Source: Nansenia antarctica (taxonomy: Eukaryota > Chordata > Actinopteri > Argentiniformes > Microstomatidae). Taken from it: a stretch of DNA of 64,000 bases. The notes below the pieces were generated by a model. That model worked only from the letters and a program-made list of their open reading frames with translations. It was not told the origin of the DNA and made no database searches. The stretch lies in contig OZ022341.1 of the NCBI GenBank assembly GCA_963989245.1, positions 51,203,933 to 51,267,932 on the forward strand. Direction: 5' to 3'. The first letter of the stretch is position 1; each line of letters starts with the position of its first letter. The position numbers were made by a program, and so were the translations under genes. This document shows, piece by piece, positions 11,734 through 25,155 of this stretch.

Positions 11734-12141
11734 CAGTGGTGTAGTATACGTGATACGCAGGACTACGGCGTATACCCACTAGGAAAGGCCAAGGATTTCC
11801 GTATACCCACTTAAAAATGCGCGAGGATACGTAACGGCATTTTGTGACAGAACTTTCACACTTTCATTCATAAATTTCACCCCGTCTGTGTTACGAAGCA
11901 CTTGACTTTTGGACCATTGGGACTGACTAAAGCGTCATATTACCATCAACGGGGGGAAATGCGACATGAAATATGTCAAAATACAGCACTATCATGCACA
12001 GATCAGCCTTATCACGTGTTAGATATATAACATTAGACAGGGAGCGCAGATGTATTTTTATGGCGTTCCGAAATGAACGATATGAGGCTGGGAGGGGAAA
12101 ATCACAATATACCCACTAGAAAAAACTAGACTACACCACTG
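11734..12141. mobile_element. hAT-type MITE with perfect 8-bp target duplication
   Basis: 408 bp bounded by 12-bp inverted repeats CAGTGGTGTAGT / ACTACACCACTG and flanked by atccgtag on both sides (11726-11733, 12142-12149). No coding capacity. It is inserted in the outer element. Confidence 0.93.
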
Positions 12142-12427
12142 ATCCGTAGTATCGTAGAAAAGCATTGACGCTCGCGATTCATTCACAACTTGAATGAACT
12201 TGAACGCTATCAATCGATCAAACAAGTAGCCTAATCAAATAAAAAAGAACAATGCTTCATTATCAGACCATGACAGAATAAGCTCTAACCTGTATGAAAC
12301 CTGTGCTCCTATGCTGCCGGTCTGCACTGATATAGGACAACAGTGCAACAACTTCGCGGCTGAACTTTAGTAACATTTACGGCGTCATATGCCATCAAAG
12401 GGAAACATGGAAAAATGCATGACTTAA

Positions 12428-13936
12428 AGGCCTTTGCACACCAATGCGTGCGTTTACGCCTGCGTATTTTTAATCCGTCATCCGGAAAAAAACGTTACGC
12501 ACAGAGACCTTGCACACCGGTCCGTTGCGGAGTCCGTTGCGTTTTTTGACGTTGCGAACTTTCGCAATATGCACTCTACATGTTGTAATATTGTGGCATT
12601 TCTTTACTGTTTGCCATCTGGTCTAGGAATACCCAGGGAGACGCAGACAGCAGAAGTAGAATAGAATAGTAGAATAGAAAAGAAAAAGAAACCGCTATAA
12701 CCAGCTGAATGATGTATGACTGGCAGTCTGTGACCGTGTGAACCTGGCCGGACCCTGCCCTTCTGCCTGAGTTTGAGTAGGATGCTACCCAAATGAATGT
12801 TATTGTTTAGTGCCGTACGCTTTCGTGGTATTATATTGTGTGAATTATCATCTGTATGTTGTTTTTCTTTCACTCGACTAACCGCCGAGATAATACTTGA
12901 GACATGTACTTCCGTAAACATTAATCCAACTGTCCTGCAGTTGTAAAGGCCTTTGCACACCAATGCATGCGTTTACGCCTGCGTATTTTTAATCCGTCAT
13001 CCGAAAAAAAACGTTACGCACAGAGACCTTGCACACCGGTCCGTTGCGGAGTCCGTTGCGTTTTTTTACGTTGCGAACTTTCGCAATATGCACTCTACAT
13101 GTTGTAATATTGTGGCATTTCTTTACTGTTTGCCATCTGGTCTAGGAATACCCAGGGAGACGCAGACAGCAGAAGTAGAATAGAATAGTAGAATAGAAAA
13201 AGAAACCGCTATAACCAGCTGAATGATGTATGATGCACTGGCAGTCTGTGACAGTGTGTGCACCTGGCCGGACCCTGCCCTTCTGCCTGAGTTTGAGTAT
13301 GATGCTGCCCAAATGAATGTTGTTGTTTAGTGCCGTATGCTTTCGTGGTATTATATTGTGTGAATTATCATCTGTAGGCCTATGTTGTTTTCTTTCACTC
13401 GACTAACCACCGAGATAATACTTGAGACATGTACTTCCGTAAACATTAATCCAACTGTCCTGCAGTTGTAATTTGACGATGTGTCCCAGTCTATACCATG
13501 GCGGAGTGGTCAAAAACTACTGTCAAAAGGCTTTTGACGGACGCGAAAAACGCAGAAAATCGAACCTGTTGCGTATTTTTTTTTGACGGACGAAATATTA
13601 CGGATTGGTGTGCAAGCGTGGTTGACACAACATGAATTCTAATTAATTTTTTTAACGGACGTAAAAAACGCGCGTAAAAAACGCGTTGGTGTGCAAGGGC
13701 CTTAATTTGACGATGTGTCCCAGTCTATACCATGGCGGAGTGGTCAAAAACTACTCTCAAAAGGCTTTTGACGGACGCGAAAAACGCAGAAAATCGAACC
13801 TGTTGCGTTTTTTTTTTTGACGGACGAAATATTACGGATTGGTGTGCAAGCGTGGTTGACACAACATGAGTTCTAATTTATTTTTTTAACGGACGTAAAA
13901 AACGCGCGTAAAAAACGCGTTGGTGTGCAAGGGCCT
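12428..13936. mobile_element. PIF/Harbinger-like element, outer copy, interrupted by a second copy
   Basis: Termini AGGCCTTTGCACACCAA and its inverse at 13936, flanked by TAA (12425-12427) and TTA (13937-13939). Its left part (12428-12943) and right part (13706-13936) are separated by an inner copy at a TAA. The TWA-type 3-bp duplication suggests PIF/Harbinger; no transposase ORF is present. Confidence 0.82.
12947..13702. mobile_element. Inner Harbinger-like copy inserted in its own relative
   Basis: Complete 756-bp copy with both termini, flanked by TAA at 12944-12946 and 13703-13705. Its own uninterrupted sequence at 13469-13471 (ttgTAAtttgacg) shows the exact position at which the outer copy was split. 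Confidence 0.88.
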
Positions 13937-14738
13937 TTACAGATTTATTTTTATGACATTACGAAATCCGATGTGACAGGAACGCTGGAGAAACAGCCGC
14001 TGTCCACTGCATTAGTTAACTACGGTACATGTCCTTGATGAGTCTCCCGCTCACTGCCCTCCATCAAAAATGGCACATCCATCAACAACTGCTCGGATTA
14101 GATTGCCGGTTGTTTTGGTATAATAACAACTATAGCGTCATATACCACCAAGGGGGGGAAATTTGCACCCATCATGCTGTCAAACACCACAGGTAATAAT
14201 TTATTTCTAAATAAACCTGATTGTACATCTCTGAAATGTATATCGCGCACCGATGTATTTCTATGGGGAAGGCTGTGCTTGACACTTCCATGGGACTGAC
14301 GTCGGGGCAGCGGAACACGGTGACTGTCAGCCTGTGACAAACGCGCAGATATGAGTGCTCCGGTGTCCTGCCCGCTGTCCCGAGCGCGCTGGACTGTGGA
14401 ACGTTCTATGTTAAGCACCTCGGCATATCAGCGATTTTTTTGTTATGCTTGTTGTAAAGAAAAGGTCTATAATGCATTGAAATGACATTAAACTAAGATA
14501 ATACGATGGTTATCATAATTTTTAAAGTCTTTAATTACAAGTAATTACAGAAAAAGTAAATGACATTTCAGGCTAGCATTAGCTTTAGATTTTCTCCAAA
14601 TGGAGCCACGGCAAGACCTCCCCCTAACCCTAACACTCCATGTAAAAGTAATTGGGATGCCACTACCCCTACACGTGAACGCGCAAAACAGAGCCGAAGG
14701 GGTGAAAATGGAGACAGAGGGGTGAATTGGGATTCACC

Positions 14739-16100
14739 CAGAGAGAGAGAGAGAGAGGGAGACAGAGAGAGAGAGAGAGACAGAGATGGTGAGAAGAATA
14801 GAGACGGAGGAGATGGTAAGTTAAAGGATTTAGAGACGAGGAAGAAAGGAGAGGAAACCGTGAGAGAAACGGGGGTGGAGAGTTTGGGTGGGCTGGGGAG
14901 GGAGGGAGGGAGACAACTAAAATCCCACTACAGAGAGCCTTCATGGTTCTGTCCCCTCCCCCTCTTCCTGTCCTGCTCTCTCTGGGTTAGCAGTTTAACA
15001 GCCTGTTCTCCCAGCGCCATGTCACTGAACACGGCTGGGCCTCGGGCCTGCGGGGTGGAACACACGTCCAGAACAAGGCTTGTTCAGGGGAGGGGACTGG
15101 CACGCTTCACATCTGTGACACACATGTTCCTCTGTCTCATCATGGCTGTTCACACGCCAACGCTATTCCGACTCAGACACACTGGCATTTAACACACACA
15201 CAGAGTTTTACTACATGGGCAGAGGTGAACAGAACGAGAACAACACAACCACAACGGTGTGGTTGCCAAAGAGCATGGCAGGTCCAATCGGGCTGTCAAC
15301 GAAACATCTACCGAGGTACCCAGGACTACTAAACTCACTGAGAAACTCACATACAAATATCTCCACTCTCACTTTCTCTGACGCACACACACGCAGCTGG
15401 GTGCTGAGACCTTGGGCTGTCCGAACAGCTATGTAAACAAACCTGCTGAAACTAAACAGGGTCAAAGGCCTTCATCTCTGACCTACCAGGGGTGGGCAGG
15501 TGTGTATGAGAGAAAGTGTGTGTCTGTGTGTGACAGAAAGTGAGTGAGTTGGGATATTTGTATCTAAGAGTTTGTTAGTGAGTTTTGTGTGTGAATCAAG
15601 TCATTGTCATTTAGCTGATGCTTTTATCCAAAGCAAACGCGTGTTTGGATACGATTCCTCAATCCATCCATTACAATGAGCTGTCTTTCGATTACTACCT
15701 CCACCAGTCTCCCGTGCTGCTTGGCCTTGTAATGCATTCTCTGCCTTTACTCCTCACTCCTGCCCCTTCCTTACTGTTAGGCTAGGGTAATGCTCCAGCA
15801 CACACACACACACGCTAATTAAAACAGAACATAAACAGCTGTGAGCCAAATGGAATGGTGAGAGTTTCCGCATATATAGGCTAGATGGATCAGACCTGAC
15901 AACGTGATTAGTCACAGCTCAACTGAGACGCTACTGTCTTTTCAAAAGCAGTTATACAGTTATGGCCTTAGCCGCTTAAAATGTTGTGTTGAAATGGCCG
16001 TGAGATTAATGCGACAAACAGTCAGTGGAGGCATTTGTTGTCTTTGAGCGGTCCCACCAGGCTACCTTCAGGGACCAGTGGAGGCAGAAAACTGGAAGAC
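14739..16100. other. Spacer; no gene recognised
   Basis: (GA)n flank to about 14790, then unique-looking sequence. A minus-strand SINE tail fragment lies near 15605-15640 (catttagctgatgctttta), and half of the GGAGGCTGGTGGAGG palindromic repeat lies near 15670-15715. Confidence 0.45.
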
Positions 16101-18375
16101 AAGCTCATTGCAAGCTCATTGCAATTACTAGATGACAGACTAAATTATTGTAGATTGAGAAATCTGGTAACTAAATTGACAAAACCAAAAAGAAGGAATA
16201 TTATAAGCAAAGAATAAGTGATGTTAGACATGATGGTAAACAACTTTGGAACACTCTGAATGAAATCATGGGAAGAAGGAAAAATGGGTGTGCTTCATTT
16301 GTTGAAGCCAATGGGATGTTCCTAACAAAACCACTAGATATTGCTAATTACTTTAATACTTTTTTTGTAAGTAAAACTGACAAATTGAGACAGAACATGT
16401 GCTGCACCAATTCCAACACTTGTAAACTAATAAGCAACGAAATAATGAGGGGTAAGAACTGTTCATTTGAATTTCAATGTGTTGACACTGAGGAGGTTAG
16501 GAAGTTGCTGGAGTCCCTCCCTGCTTATGGTTCGGCGGGTACTGACAACCTAGACAGTAAGATATTGAAGATAGCCGCTAATCACATTTCTGGGCCTATA
16601 GGTCATATATTAAATAGATGTTTATTAAGTGGAATGTGTCCTGGATTGTGGAAAGAGGGTAAAATTATACCACTGCCAAAGGATAGTAGAACAACTTTCA
16701 GTGGACCCAACAGTCGTCCTATAAGTATTCTTCCTGTACTCAGCAAAGTCATGGAAAGGATTATTTATGTTCAGATTCAGGACTATTTCACGTCAAATGG
16801 ACTAACCACCAAATACCAACATGCGTACAGGCAAGGCCATTCTACCTCAACTGCGCTCACACAGATGACCGAAGACTGGTTAAGAGAAATTGATAACTCA
16901 AAGGTAGTGGCTGCAGTGTTGCTAGACTTCAGTGCTGCTTTTGACGTCATTGATCATGAGCTGTTAATTAGAAAGCTCACGTGTTACAGGTTCACACCTC
17001 CTGCCATTACCCTAATTAAAAGCTCTCTCTTTGCAAGAACACAGAGAGTGTACTATAATGGCAGCTTATCGAATAGTAGCAAATTAGCTTGTGGTGTGCC
17101 TCAAGGAAGTTGTCTTGGACCACTCCTCTTCTCTATTTTCACTAATGATTTGCCTTATGCTATAAAAAGTTCTTGTATTGTGATGTATGCCGATGACTCG
17201 ACAATTTATTATGCAGCAAATACGTATAACGAACTCAATCAAGTTCTTTCAAAAGAATTAGAAATGGTGCATGAATGGATTACATTGAACAAGCTTGTTT
17301 TGAATATATCCAAAACTCAGAGTATTGTTTTTGGGTCTAGGCACAAACTGGCTTCTATGCCTAAATTGAATCTATATATAGCCAAGGTACCCATCGAACA
17401 AGTGAAGAAAGTAAAGTTACTTGGTTTGGTCATTGATAACCACCTGTCATGGTCAGAGCATATAAATAGAATCATTCAGAAAATGGGTGTTGGCATTCAC
17501 ATCACAAGACAATGTGCACCATATGTACCATCTCATATCCTGGAACAAGTCTGTAGATCACTAGTTTTAACTCACCTGGATTACTGCTCAGTGGTGTGGG
17601 CCTCGGCCTCAAAAACAGAACTATCTAGATTACAAGTAGCTCAGAACAGGGCTGCTAGGCTCGTTCTGGGTTGCTCTTCTAGAACTAGCATTCATAAAAT
17701 GCAGTCTAGCCTATCGTGGCTTAATGTGGAGAAAAGGCTAGCCTCAGGCACAGTGACATTTTTTTGCAATACACTGCGAACACACAAACCTGAGTTCCTG
17801 CAAGATCACATAGTATTTTGTAATACTGTTCATAGCCATAATACCAGGAAGGCCGGCAATGGTGACATTATGGAAGCCCACCCAAGAACAAATTTTTTGA
17901 AAAGAACAGTGCTTTATAGAGCTAGTACAATTTGGAATGAATTACCTCTTGATATCCGCCAAGAAAAAAGTAAAAGGTTATTCAAAAAGAGACTGAAGAG
18001 GCACCTATTAAGTGGCTGATGACAGGTAGCTGTTTTATTTCACTTTGTTTATTTTGGTTGATTCCTTTTTTCATAGAAGAGATGACTGCGTTAGGATCAT
18101 GTCTTTATAGGTCTTTATATTTTAATGGATTAATAATATTTGCCCTTTTTGCAAATTGTTATTTATTTTAGTTTATTTTGTTGTATTTACTACTGTATCG
18201 GGGGGATAGTGTGTGGATGTCGCGGAGGGTCACGCATTGTCCCTTTAATGTATTATATGTTGTATTAATGTATTAGGTGTTTGTCTGTTGATTATATGTG
18301 GACCCCAGGAAGATTAGCAAACTGCTACAGCATAAGCTAATGGGGATCCTTTTAAATAAACAATAAACAATGATT
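16100..18375 (+). mobile_element. 5'-truncated jockey-group LINE (CR1/L2/Rex1-like)
   Basis: Begins inside coding sequence. A frameshift near 16200 separates a short upstream piece from the main ORF. The 3'UTR ends GGGGATCCTTTTAAATAAAC. No endonuclease domain remains. Confidence 0.7.
16268..18019 (+). pseudogene. LINE reverse transcriptase (partial)
   Basis: 583 open codons with clear reverse transcriptase blocks: VLLDFSAAFDVIDHELL (motif A), CGVPQGSCLGPLLF (motif B) and MYADD (catalytic). A C-terminal region typical of jockey-group LINEs (LVLTHLDYCSVVW, IWNELPLDIR) follows. The 5' part with the apurinic endonuclease is absent and the upstream remainder is out of frame, so the element is dead although this stretch is open. 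Confidence 0.85.
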
Positions 18376-18379
18376 GGAA

Positions 18380-19360
18380 TAGAATTAAGCAATATCACAC
18401 GAGAGGGAGTGCTGTTATACTGAATATCAGCACGGCTGTGATTCGGTCGTAGGTACGAGGCCGCAGGATTTCTACCTCCGCTAGCCTCCACTGTTAGGGA
18501 TAGCAGTAGCGTAGCCCAGGTCTGTCTGTGTACTCTGGGGGTCAACTTCTACCTGGAGTATGTGTGACACTGTGGTGAACACCACCCCCTGCTGGTCCTG
18601 TCTGGAAGTGTCCACGGCCATGCTGCAGAAATCTGGTTGCAATCATGGATCTGTGTTACATAACCCCCGTGTATGCATGTAGGAGTCCCAACATGTAGGA
18701 GTCTCCCCTCCAGCTTTAGTTGTGGAGGGGAGAGAGCGGTTCACACGGTCCACTCCCTAGCCTTGTCACAACTACAGCAGTCAAACAAGGCTGCATGTCC
18801 CCGTCTGCTACAACAAACACTGGAGCAGACCACAATTGAGCAGGAAAAGTAAGAAACTACTAGCCACCCACACAACCACACACACACCCGCCCACACCAC
18901 ACCGAAAATATGGGCTGACCATATATTTGGCCTTGATATGTGTTATTATAATTCAAAATTAGGTGATAAAGTTAAACAAAAAAACATTATTGCAGCCAAG
19001 TATGTTCTTCTTTTTGTGTTATGCGAGAGATGACTGTCTGTTTGCTTGACCTGCTCTTCACAGGGCCACATTTCACTGCTCAGCTGCAGGTCAACTGGGG
19101 TTAAGGAGAGAGATAGGAGAGGAGGGGTGGGGAAAGGGGTAGTGGCACACTGGGGGTCTACTCCCTGATGCAATATGCAAAGCACATGGGTTTGTTTGTT
19201 TGTTATTAAAGTCAATGCTTTAAATAGGATACCATAAAATCACTGAATTTAGCAGGACTGCAATTTAAAATTATATGAAATAAAATATAAGCAATTTATG
19301 TTTTTAAGATGTAAAAGCAAGTTCTTGGGGAATCAGACGACATCTTCGTGCCAACTTAAG
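18380..19360. other. Spacer; nothing recognised
   Basis: AT-rich to mixed sequence without exon-like or repeat-like structure that I can support. Confidence 0.4.
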
Positions 19361-19589
19361 GGGCGGCTGTGGCTCAGGAGGTAGAGCCGGCGTCTAATCG
19401 CAAGGTCGGCGGTTTAGCTGGCCATGTGTCGAGTGTCCTTGGGCAAGACACTGAACCCCAAATTCCTCCTAATGAGTGGGCCGTCGCCTTGCATGGTAGC
19501 TTGCCGCCATTGGAGTGTGAATGTGTGTGTGTGTGTGAATGGGTGGATGAGAGGCCATTGTAAAGCGCTTTGGAATAAGGCGCAATATC

Positions 19590-21166
19590 CAGTTAGGTCC
19601 ATATATATTTGGACACAAGACAGAATTTGTGTTATTTTAACTGTTTACCTAAACATCTTCAAGTTACAGTTATATAAAGAATATGGGCTTAAAGTGCAAA
19701 CTCTCAGCTTTAGGGTAAGGGTATTCACATCCAAATTGAAGGAAGGGTTTAGGAATTACAGATCTTTAATATGTAACTCCCTCTTTTTCAAGGGACCAAA
19801 AGTAATTGGACAATTGACTCAAAAGCTGTTTCATGGGCCAGTGTGGGCTATTCCTTCATTATTTCTTTATCAATTAAGCATGTAAAAGGTCTGAGTTGAT
19901 TCCAAGTGTGGCATTTGCATTTGGAAGCTGTTGCTGTTGCAATGCAGTCTCAATGCAAGTGAAACAGGCCATCCTTAGGCTGCAAAAAAAAGAAGAAAAT
20001 CCATCAGAGAGATAGCAGGAACATTAATAGTGGCCAAATTAACTGTTTGGTACATTCTAAGAAAAAACGAACGCACTGGTGAGCTCAGCACCACAAAAAG
20101 GTCTGGACGTCCATGGAAGACAAGAGTGGTGGATGATCACAGGATCCTTTACATGGTAAAGAAAAACCCCTTCACAACATCCAGCCAAGTGAAGAACAGT
20201 CTCCAGGAGGTAAGCATATCATTATCCAAGTGTACCATAAAGGAAAGACTTCACACAAGCAAATACAGAGGGTTCACCACAAGGTGCAAGCCATTCATAA
20301 GCCTCAAGAATAGAAAGGCCAGATTAGACTTTGCCAAAAAACATCTAAAAACAGCATTCTTTGGACAGATGAAACTAAGATCAACCTGTACCAGAATGAT
20401 GGGAAGAAAAAAGTATGGAGAAGGCTTGGAACGGCTCGTGATCCGACGCATACCACATCATCTGTAAAAAAACGTAGAGGCAGTGTGATGACATGGCTTT
20501 CAATGGCACTGGGTCACTAGTGTTTATTGATGATGTGACAGAAGACACAAGCAGACGGATGAATTCTGAAGTGTTTAGGGATATTCTGTCTGCTCAGATT
20601 CAGACAAATTCAGCAAAGTTGATTGGATGGTGCTTCACAATAGAGATGGACAATGACCCAAAACATACTGCGTAAGCAACCCAGGAGTTTTTTAAGGCAA
20701 AGAAGTGGAATATTCTGCAATGGCCAGAGTCAATCACCTGATCTCAACCCGATCAAGCATGCATTTCACTTGCTGAAGACAAAACTAATGGCAGAAAGAC
20801 CTACGAACAAACAACTGAAGACAGCTGCAGTAAAGGCCTGGCAAAGCATCACAAAGGAGGAAAGCCAGCATTTGGTGATGTCCATGGGTTCCAGACTTCA
20901 GGCAGTCATTGCCTGCAAATAATTCTCTACAAAGTACTAAACATGTAATGTTATGATTATGTTAATTTGTCCAATTACTTTTAAGCTCCTGAAAATAGGG
21001 GACTGTGTATAAAAATGGTTGCAATTCCTAAACGTTTCATACAATATTTTTGTTCAACCCCTTGAATTAAAGCTGAAAGTCTGCACTTCAATTACATCTC
21101 GATTGTTTCATTTCAAATCCATTGTCTTGGCACTGGTCACTGTCCAAATACTTCTGGACCTAACTG
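19590..21166 (+). mobile_element. Tc1-like transposon
   Basis: Inverted ends CAGTTAGGTCCA...TTTGGAC and TCCAAATACTTCTGGACC...TAACTG. TA follows the right end at 21167-21168; the left TA appears mutated to TC. Length 1577 bp, typical of fish Tc1. Confidence 0.88.
20030..20922 (+). pseudogene. Tc1 transposase, degraded
   Basis: Pieces in several frames. Recognisable are the paired-like helix region (SGRPWKTRVVDDHRI), the second catalytic Asp (MDNDPKHTA) and the C-terminal block SPDLNPIKH, where the catalytic Glu of NPIE is replaced by Lys. Frameshifts and that substitution mean it is inactive. Confidence 0.82.
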
Positions 21167-21195
21167 TAAGTGCAGTCCATAACCATTTAACTTCA

Positions 21196-21720
21196 TCTCA
21201 GCCTCTACTCTGTAATTTTCCACAGTCCCTTAATCTCTGTAGTCTGACTCAGTCATACCTTGGAAAACACAGTGCATCAGTCTGTCTCTCTCTCTCTCTG
21301 TGCCCTCCCAGCCAAGACTGGTGTCCTACAGTATGTTGTGGCTGGGGGAGACATGCAATCAGAGTCGGGGAACAGAGTTAAAAACAATCCCCTGCCCAGA
21401 GAGGAGGCTATCTCATTGTGTCACAGGAACCCAGCTGTGCATGGAGAAATAGCCCCAAAATAATAATCACTGTCCAAGAACAAACAACGTTTGTAACATA
21501 CAGCTACAGGGTACACCTTCAACACGTACTCGACAATCACATCAACATTCCTCATTCTAAAGGAGGACATAAAATTGAGTTAAAGAGTCGAAACGTCTCT
21601 GAGCTAACGGAAGGACGGACAGGGTAGGCTCGTGACTCCTGCCTCTGGAATGCTGCGTCACTGTAATGACGTGAGAGGACAGAGGTACAGGGAACAGAAT
21701 GGAAGGGGCCTCTAACGTGC

Positions 21721-21803
<83 letters not shown>

Positions 21804-22934
21804 GTGTGTGTATATCGGTATGTCTTTCACAAACATGACATCATCCACGGCAGCAACAACTGGAGGGCTTTTAAAAACAGTAGCCTCCAATAAACGCTCC
21901 TGTCAAAATAAGTCTCCCTTAGTTGGGTGTGCAGTAGCCTACGTGCTGTATTAGCCTACTTTGTCTTTCTAGAACTGGATTTTACACACAATGCGCCTTT
22001 CGCAAAACGTCTGTCTCGGTAGATTGAAATATGTTAAGGACAGACACAAAGTTGAGCATTTTGTCAATGCAAAAAGGTCTACGGTCTATTTGATGCAGAC
22101 TGCTGTCTCTGTCTACAAATATAAATGGTTTAAAAAGTAAGTCAGAATATAAATCAAACAGTTTATTTTTAGAACATCTGTTTGTTGGCACAGTGAATAA
22201 GAGACACACCCCGGGAGAAACCACCCCAACCGCCTCAGACTGTTCCCTCTGCGCTCTCTCTCCCTGTTCATGTGGCTTGAGTAAGTATATTAAACCAAAA
22301 ACCATGAGAACAGAGATGGAAATAAGACCATGCAATGGAAACTGAAGCGCAGACTGCGTGGTTCAGAGCTCATCCAAGGTGAAACATCACTGTTGTGTCG
22401 TCTAGGGAGAGCTCTATGCACGCGCACACCTCCATTCGCTGTCCCATAGGTCAGCCCTGAAATAAAAACGCTGAGAAAACACCTTTTTGACAGAAGAGGG
22501 CTCGTTTCTGACTGGCTCGGAAACTGCTGGAACCGTGTAGGTCACCAGTGAATTGGATCTGCAGTGCTGCCTTTCACTAGATTCGGTCGTCGGGAAAAAC
22601 CTTCATAGAACAGTGGAACACAAAACAGTGGTACGCGACAATAATGTGACTTTAGGCTATGGTTGAAAGTGTTTCATATATATATATATAATCAATCATC
22701 ACTAATGAGCAGCACAAGTCTGCATCTATTCAGAACAAATAGCGGATTGTTAGAGGACAAAACAAAAAATGTTAGTCAAAACAACGTGAATATCTGCTTG
22801 TTTGAGACACAACTGATACTGCAAGCCAAATAAACAATGTACTATAGTGTAGGTATATGGTATGGCTTCGTGCAACTAGACAACATCTAGACAACTACCG
22901 GTTTAGAGTATCAAACAAGTGCACGTTCGCTTAC
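21196..22934. other. Spacer with a (TG)n tract; possible kifc3 upstream region
   Basis: Contains (TG)n at 21722-21802 with TATG variants and a short (TA)n at 22677-22690. No exon recognised except the candidate ending at 22935. Confidence 0.4.
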
Positions 22935-23200
22935 CTCTCGGTCCAACACGCCAAACCTTCTCTTCTTGCTTCACGTAAATTTTTTCTATTCTTGGGAATA
23001 AATTAATTAACGTCATGCATGCGCTCTAAACAAATTACAACTGGGCTGTGTTGCCCAGTCCAAACCACACGTTTTCCGAAGGCTGGGGAGTTGATATGAA
23101 GTATTTCCGCAGAGATTGAGTAGTGCCCACGGCCGAAAAGTCAAGTCCGTCCTCAAACTTGAGAGTTGAATTTACCAGCTGACTGCAGTCAGAGACCGTG
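22935..23200 (-). other. Candidate noncoding first exon and promoter of kifc3
   Basis: A consensus 5' splice site GAG|GTAAGCG on the minus strand (GT at 22933-22934) ends a stretch whose upstream side is comparatively CG-rich and contains TGACGTAG, a CRE-like site, near 23200. The only gene it could feed is the kifc3 exon at 487. The exon start is not defined. This is inference from a single splice signal. Confidence 0.25.
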
Positions 23201-24699
23201 ACGTAGCCCCGACAATGCGCAAGACCCTTTTGGCTTAAGTTATGTCCCTCTCGTCAGACTTGTCTCTCTCGTCAGACTTGTCCCTCTCATCAGTGACAAC
23301 CTTAATTTACTGAAAGGTTTAGTTACGTTTGATCACCGAAAAACCTTAATATACCATGAATTGTCGAACTATGTAGATGAGCTCACCAACAAAGTAGATT
23401 TTACCCGCCGTGTTATCAGTCCGTTTCCGTTCGTATTCTAATGGTCATCGAAAGCGCATGGTGATTTTTCACCCTGCACAGTGGCCTGTGCTTCTGCAGG
23501 CTTGTATGTGTGTCTTTTGTCTCTCTCTCTCTTCATGTAGGCTGTTCACTCACACACACCACATTTTCAGTCTAAACCCTTTTATTTACAAGCTGCAGAA
23601 ATATAATATAATATTAATTTACATCATTACCATACATATACATATTTACATGACTAAGAACATTTAGTAAGATCGTCTACACACACAATTCTTCATATTG
23701 GTCATATCTGTCAACACTTCATGTGAGCTCCTTGCTCAACCGTGGTTGGTTCAAATGTTTACCCAGCTTGCTTTCAGAACATACTAAAACAAAGCAAATA
23801 TCGAAAATGCCTACAATCTCAATATCTTCAAATATTCACAACCTTTAATTTCCTCAGTGGGACATCTGTGTTTGTATCCATTTAAGTGACACTACCAACA
23901 TTGACATTTAAACAATGTTATCTAGGAAATATGGGCATCCAATAGCACCTATACAGGAGCCACATTTCAGCGAAGAAATCTATGAACATGGGATGACGAT
24001 TTCCATTGACCAATCAACGGTGTGCAGCGTCACACGTCACACGCAGCCTGGCAGAAAAGTACCTTTCGGCCCTGTAGTTCCTGCTCGTGAAGGGTAGCTA
24101 AAGAACCGTGCCGTGCCGACCCGGGCCGACAAATGGAAAAGCGCCAAATAAGGTTAGTGTCAAGTAGAGACTAGGCCTACTTTGGTGAACCAGTAGGTAT
24201 GGGAAAGAGGTTCTCATTAGAAGAAATGTGTCTTTTAACACAGATGCTCAGTGGTTCGGTCAGATGATCACTGGTTCTTTGTTTCCAGATTCCCGCTTTT
24301 TTATTTAGCCTTTTCCTGTTCGGCTGAGATGGACACAATGAACACTTCCTCTGACTTCCTGAATGTTATCCTGCTCTGCTCTGCACACACATGCACGCAC
24401 GCTCGCAAACACACACAGCTAAGTGACCTGGAAATGTAAAATAAAATCATTAAAACCCATTAGACCTCCTGGTGGGAGGGACAGGAGGACACAACGACCT
24501 GACCGTTATCGGCTAGCATGACACCACGGCGCCATGGCAACCGTCACAGGGACGGTGAACACTAGAACAGTCAGTGAAGCAAGATATTGTTTCACAATGT
24601 TCCCCAAAACATTTCATCAAACAGACGCTACTACATGTCAACATTGCTCTTCGTCCGGTGTTTGGTGGTAGTTAGGTGATACACACACACACACACATG

Positions 24700-24744
<45 letters not shown>

Positions 24745-25107
24745 ACTACCCAAAAAAAGACATAATTCTTTAGATAATATTTTTACACAATGTTTTGTCA
24801 ATATGTAAATGCTATAATACCGACTTTTAAAGTCAGTGACTAGCATTAGCTCTTGGGGTACTGAACATAGAGGACTGTAGTGATTAAATGGAAACAAGTG
24901 AAAAAAGTGTAAGTAGACCTGGAGCTAAGCCCTCTGGGAAGGAGTTTTCATGACCATGTGAGGCTGTGTTGCCTTCTCCATAGGAATGAAACATCTCTGG
25001 GGTATAATAAGACTACAACCTAACGTAATATATTCCTAACATCAAAGGATGAAGGAGGACAGTGATGGAATATGCCAGAGCATGAAGGAGCATTGTTATG
25101 TGTTTGT

Positions 25108-25155
<48 letters not shown>

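Larger units (their letters stand above)
4041..14735. mobile_element. Outer DNA transposon carrying a nest of later insertions
   Basis: Left end reads CCCAATCCCGATTC. The reverse complement of the right end (before 14735) gives AATCCCAATTC, and both ends share a second block, CTTCGGCTC followed by GTTTTG. The element sits inside a (GA)n tract that continues on both sides (4020-4040 and 14740-14780), so the target duplication cannot be read. Residual own sequence is 4041-4145, 11687-11733, 12142-12427 and 13937-14735; the rest is younger insertions. I cannot name its superfamily safely. Confidence 0.55.
19361..21195 (+). mobile_element. tRNA-derived SINE split by a Tc1 element
   Basis: Head GGGGCGGCTGTGGCTCAGGA resembles a tRNA A-box region; the body carries a (TG)5 tract and the tail motif AAAGCGCTTTGG. 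The SINE is interrupted at about 19589 and resumes at 21169 with AAGTGCAGTCCAT, the expected continuation of GCGCxATATA in this SINE type. Confidence 0.75.

Noticed and set aside
12434..13183. Two 76-codon ORFs, nearly identical, at 12434 and 12953
   Set aside because: They are the two copies of the Harbinger-like repeat, not a duplicated gene.
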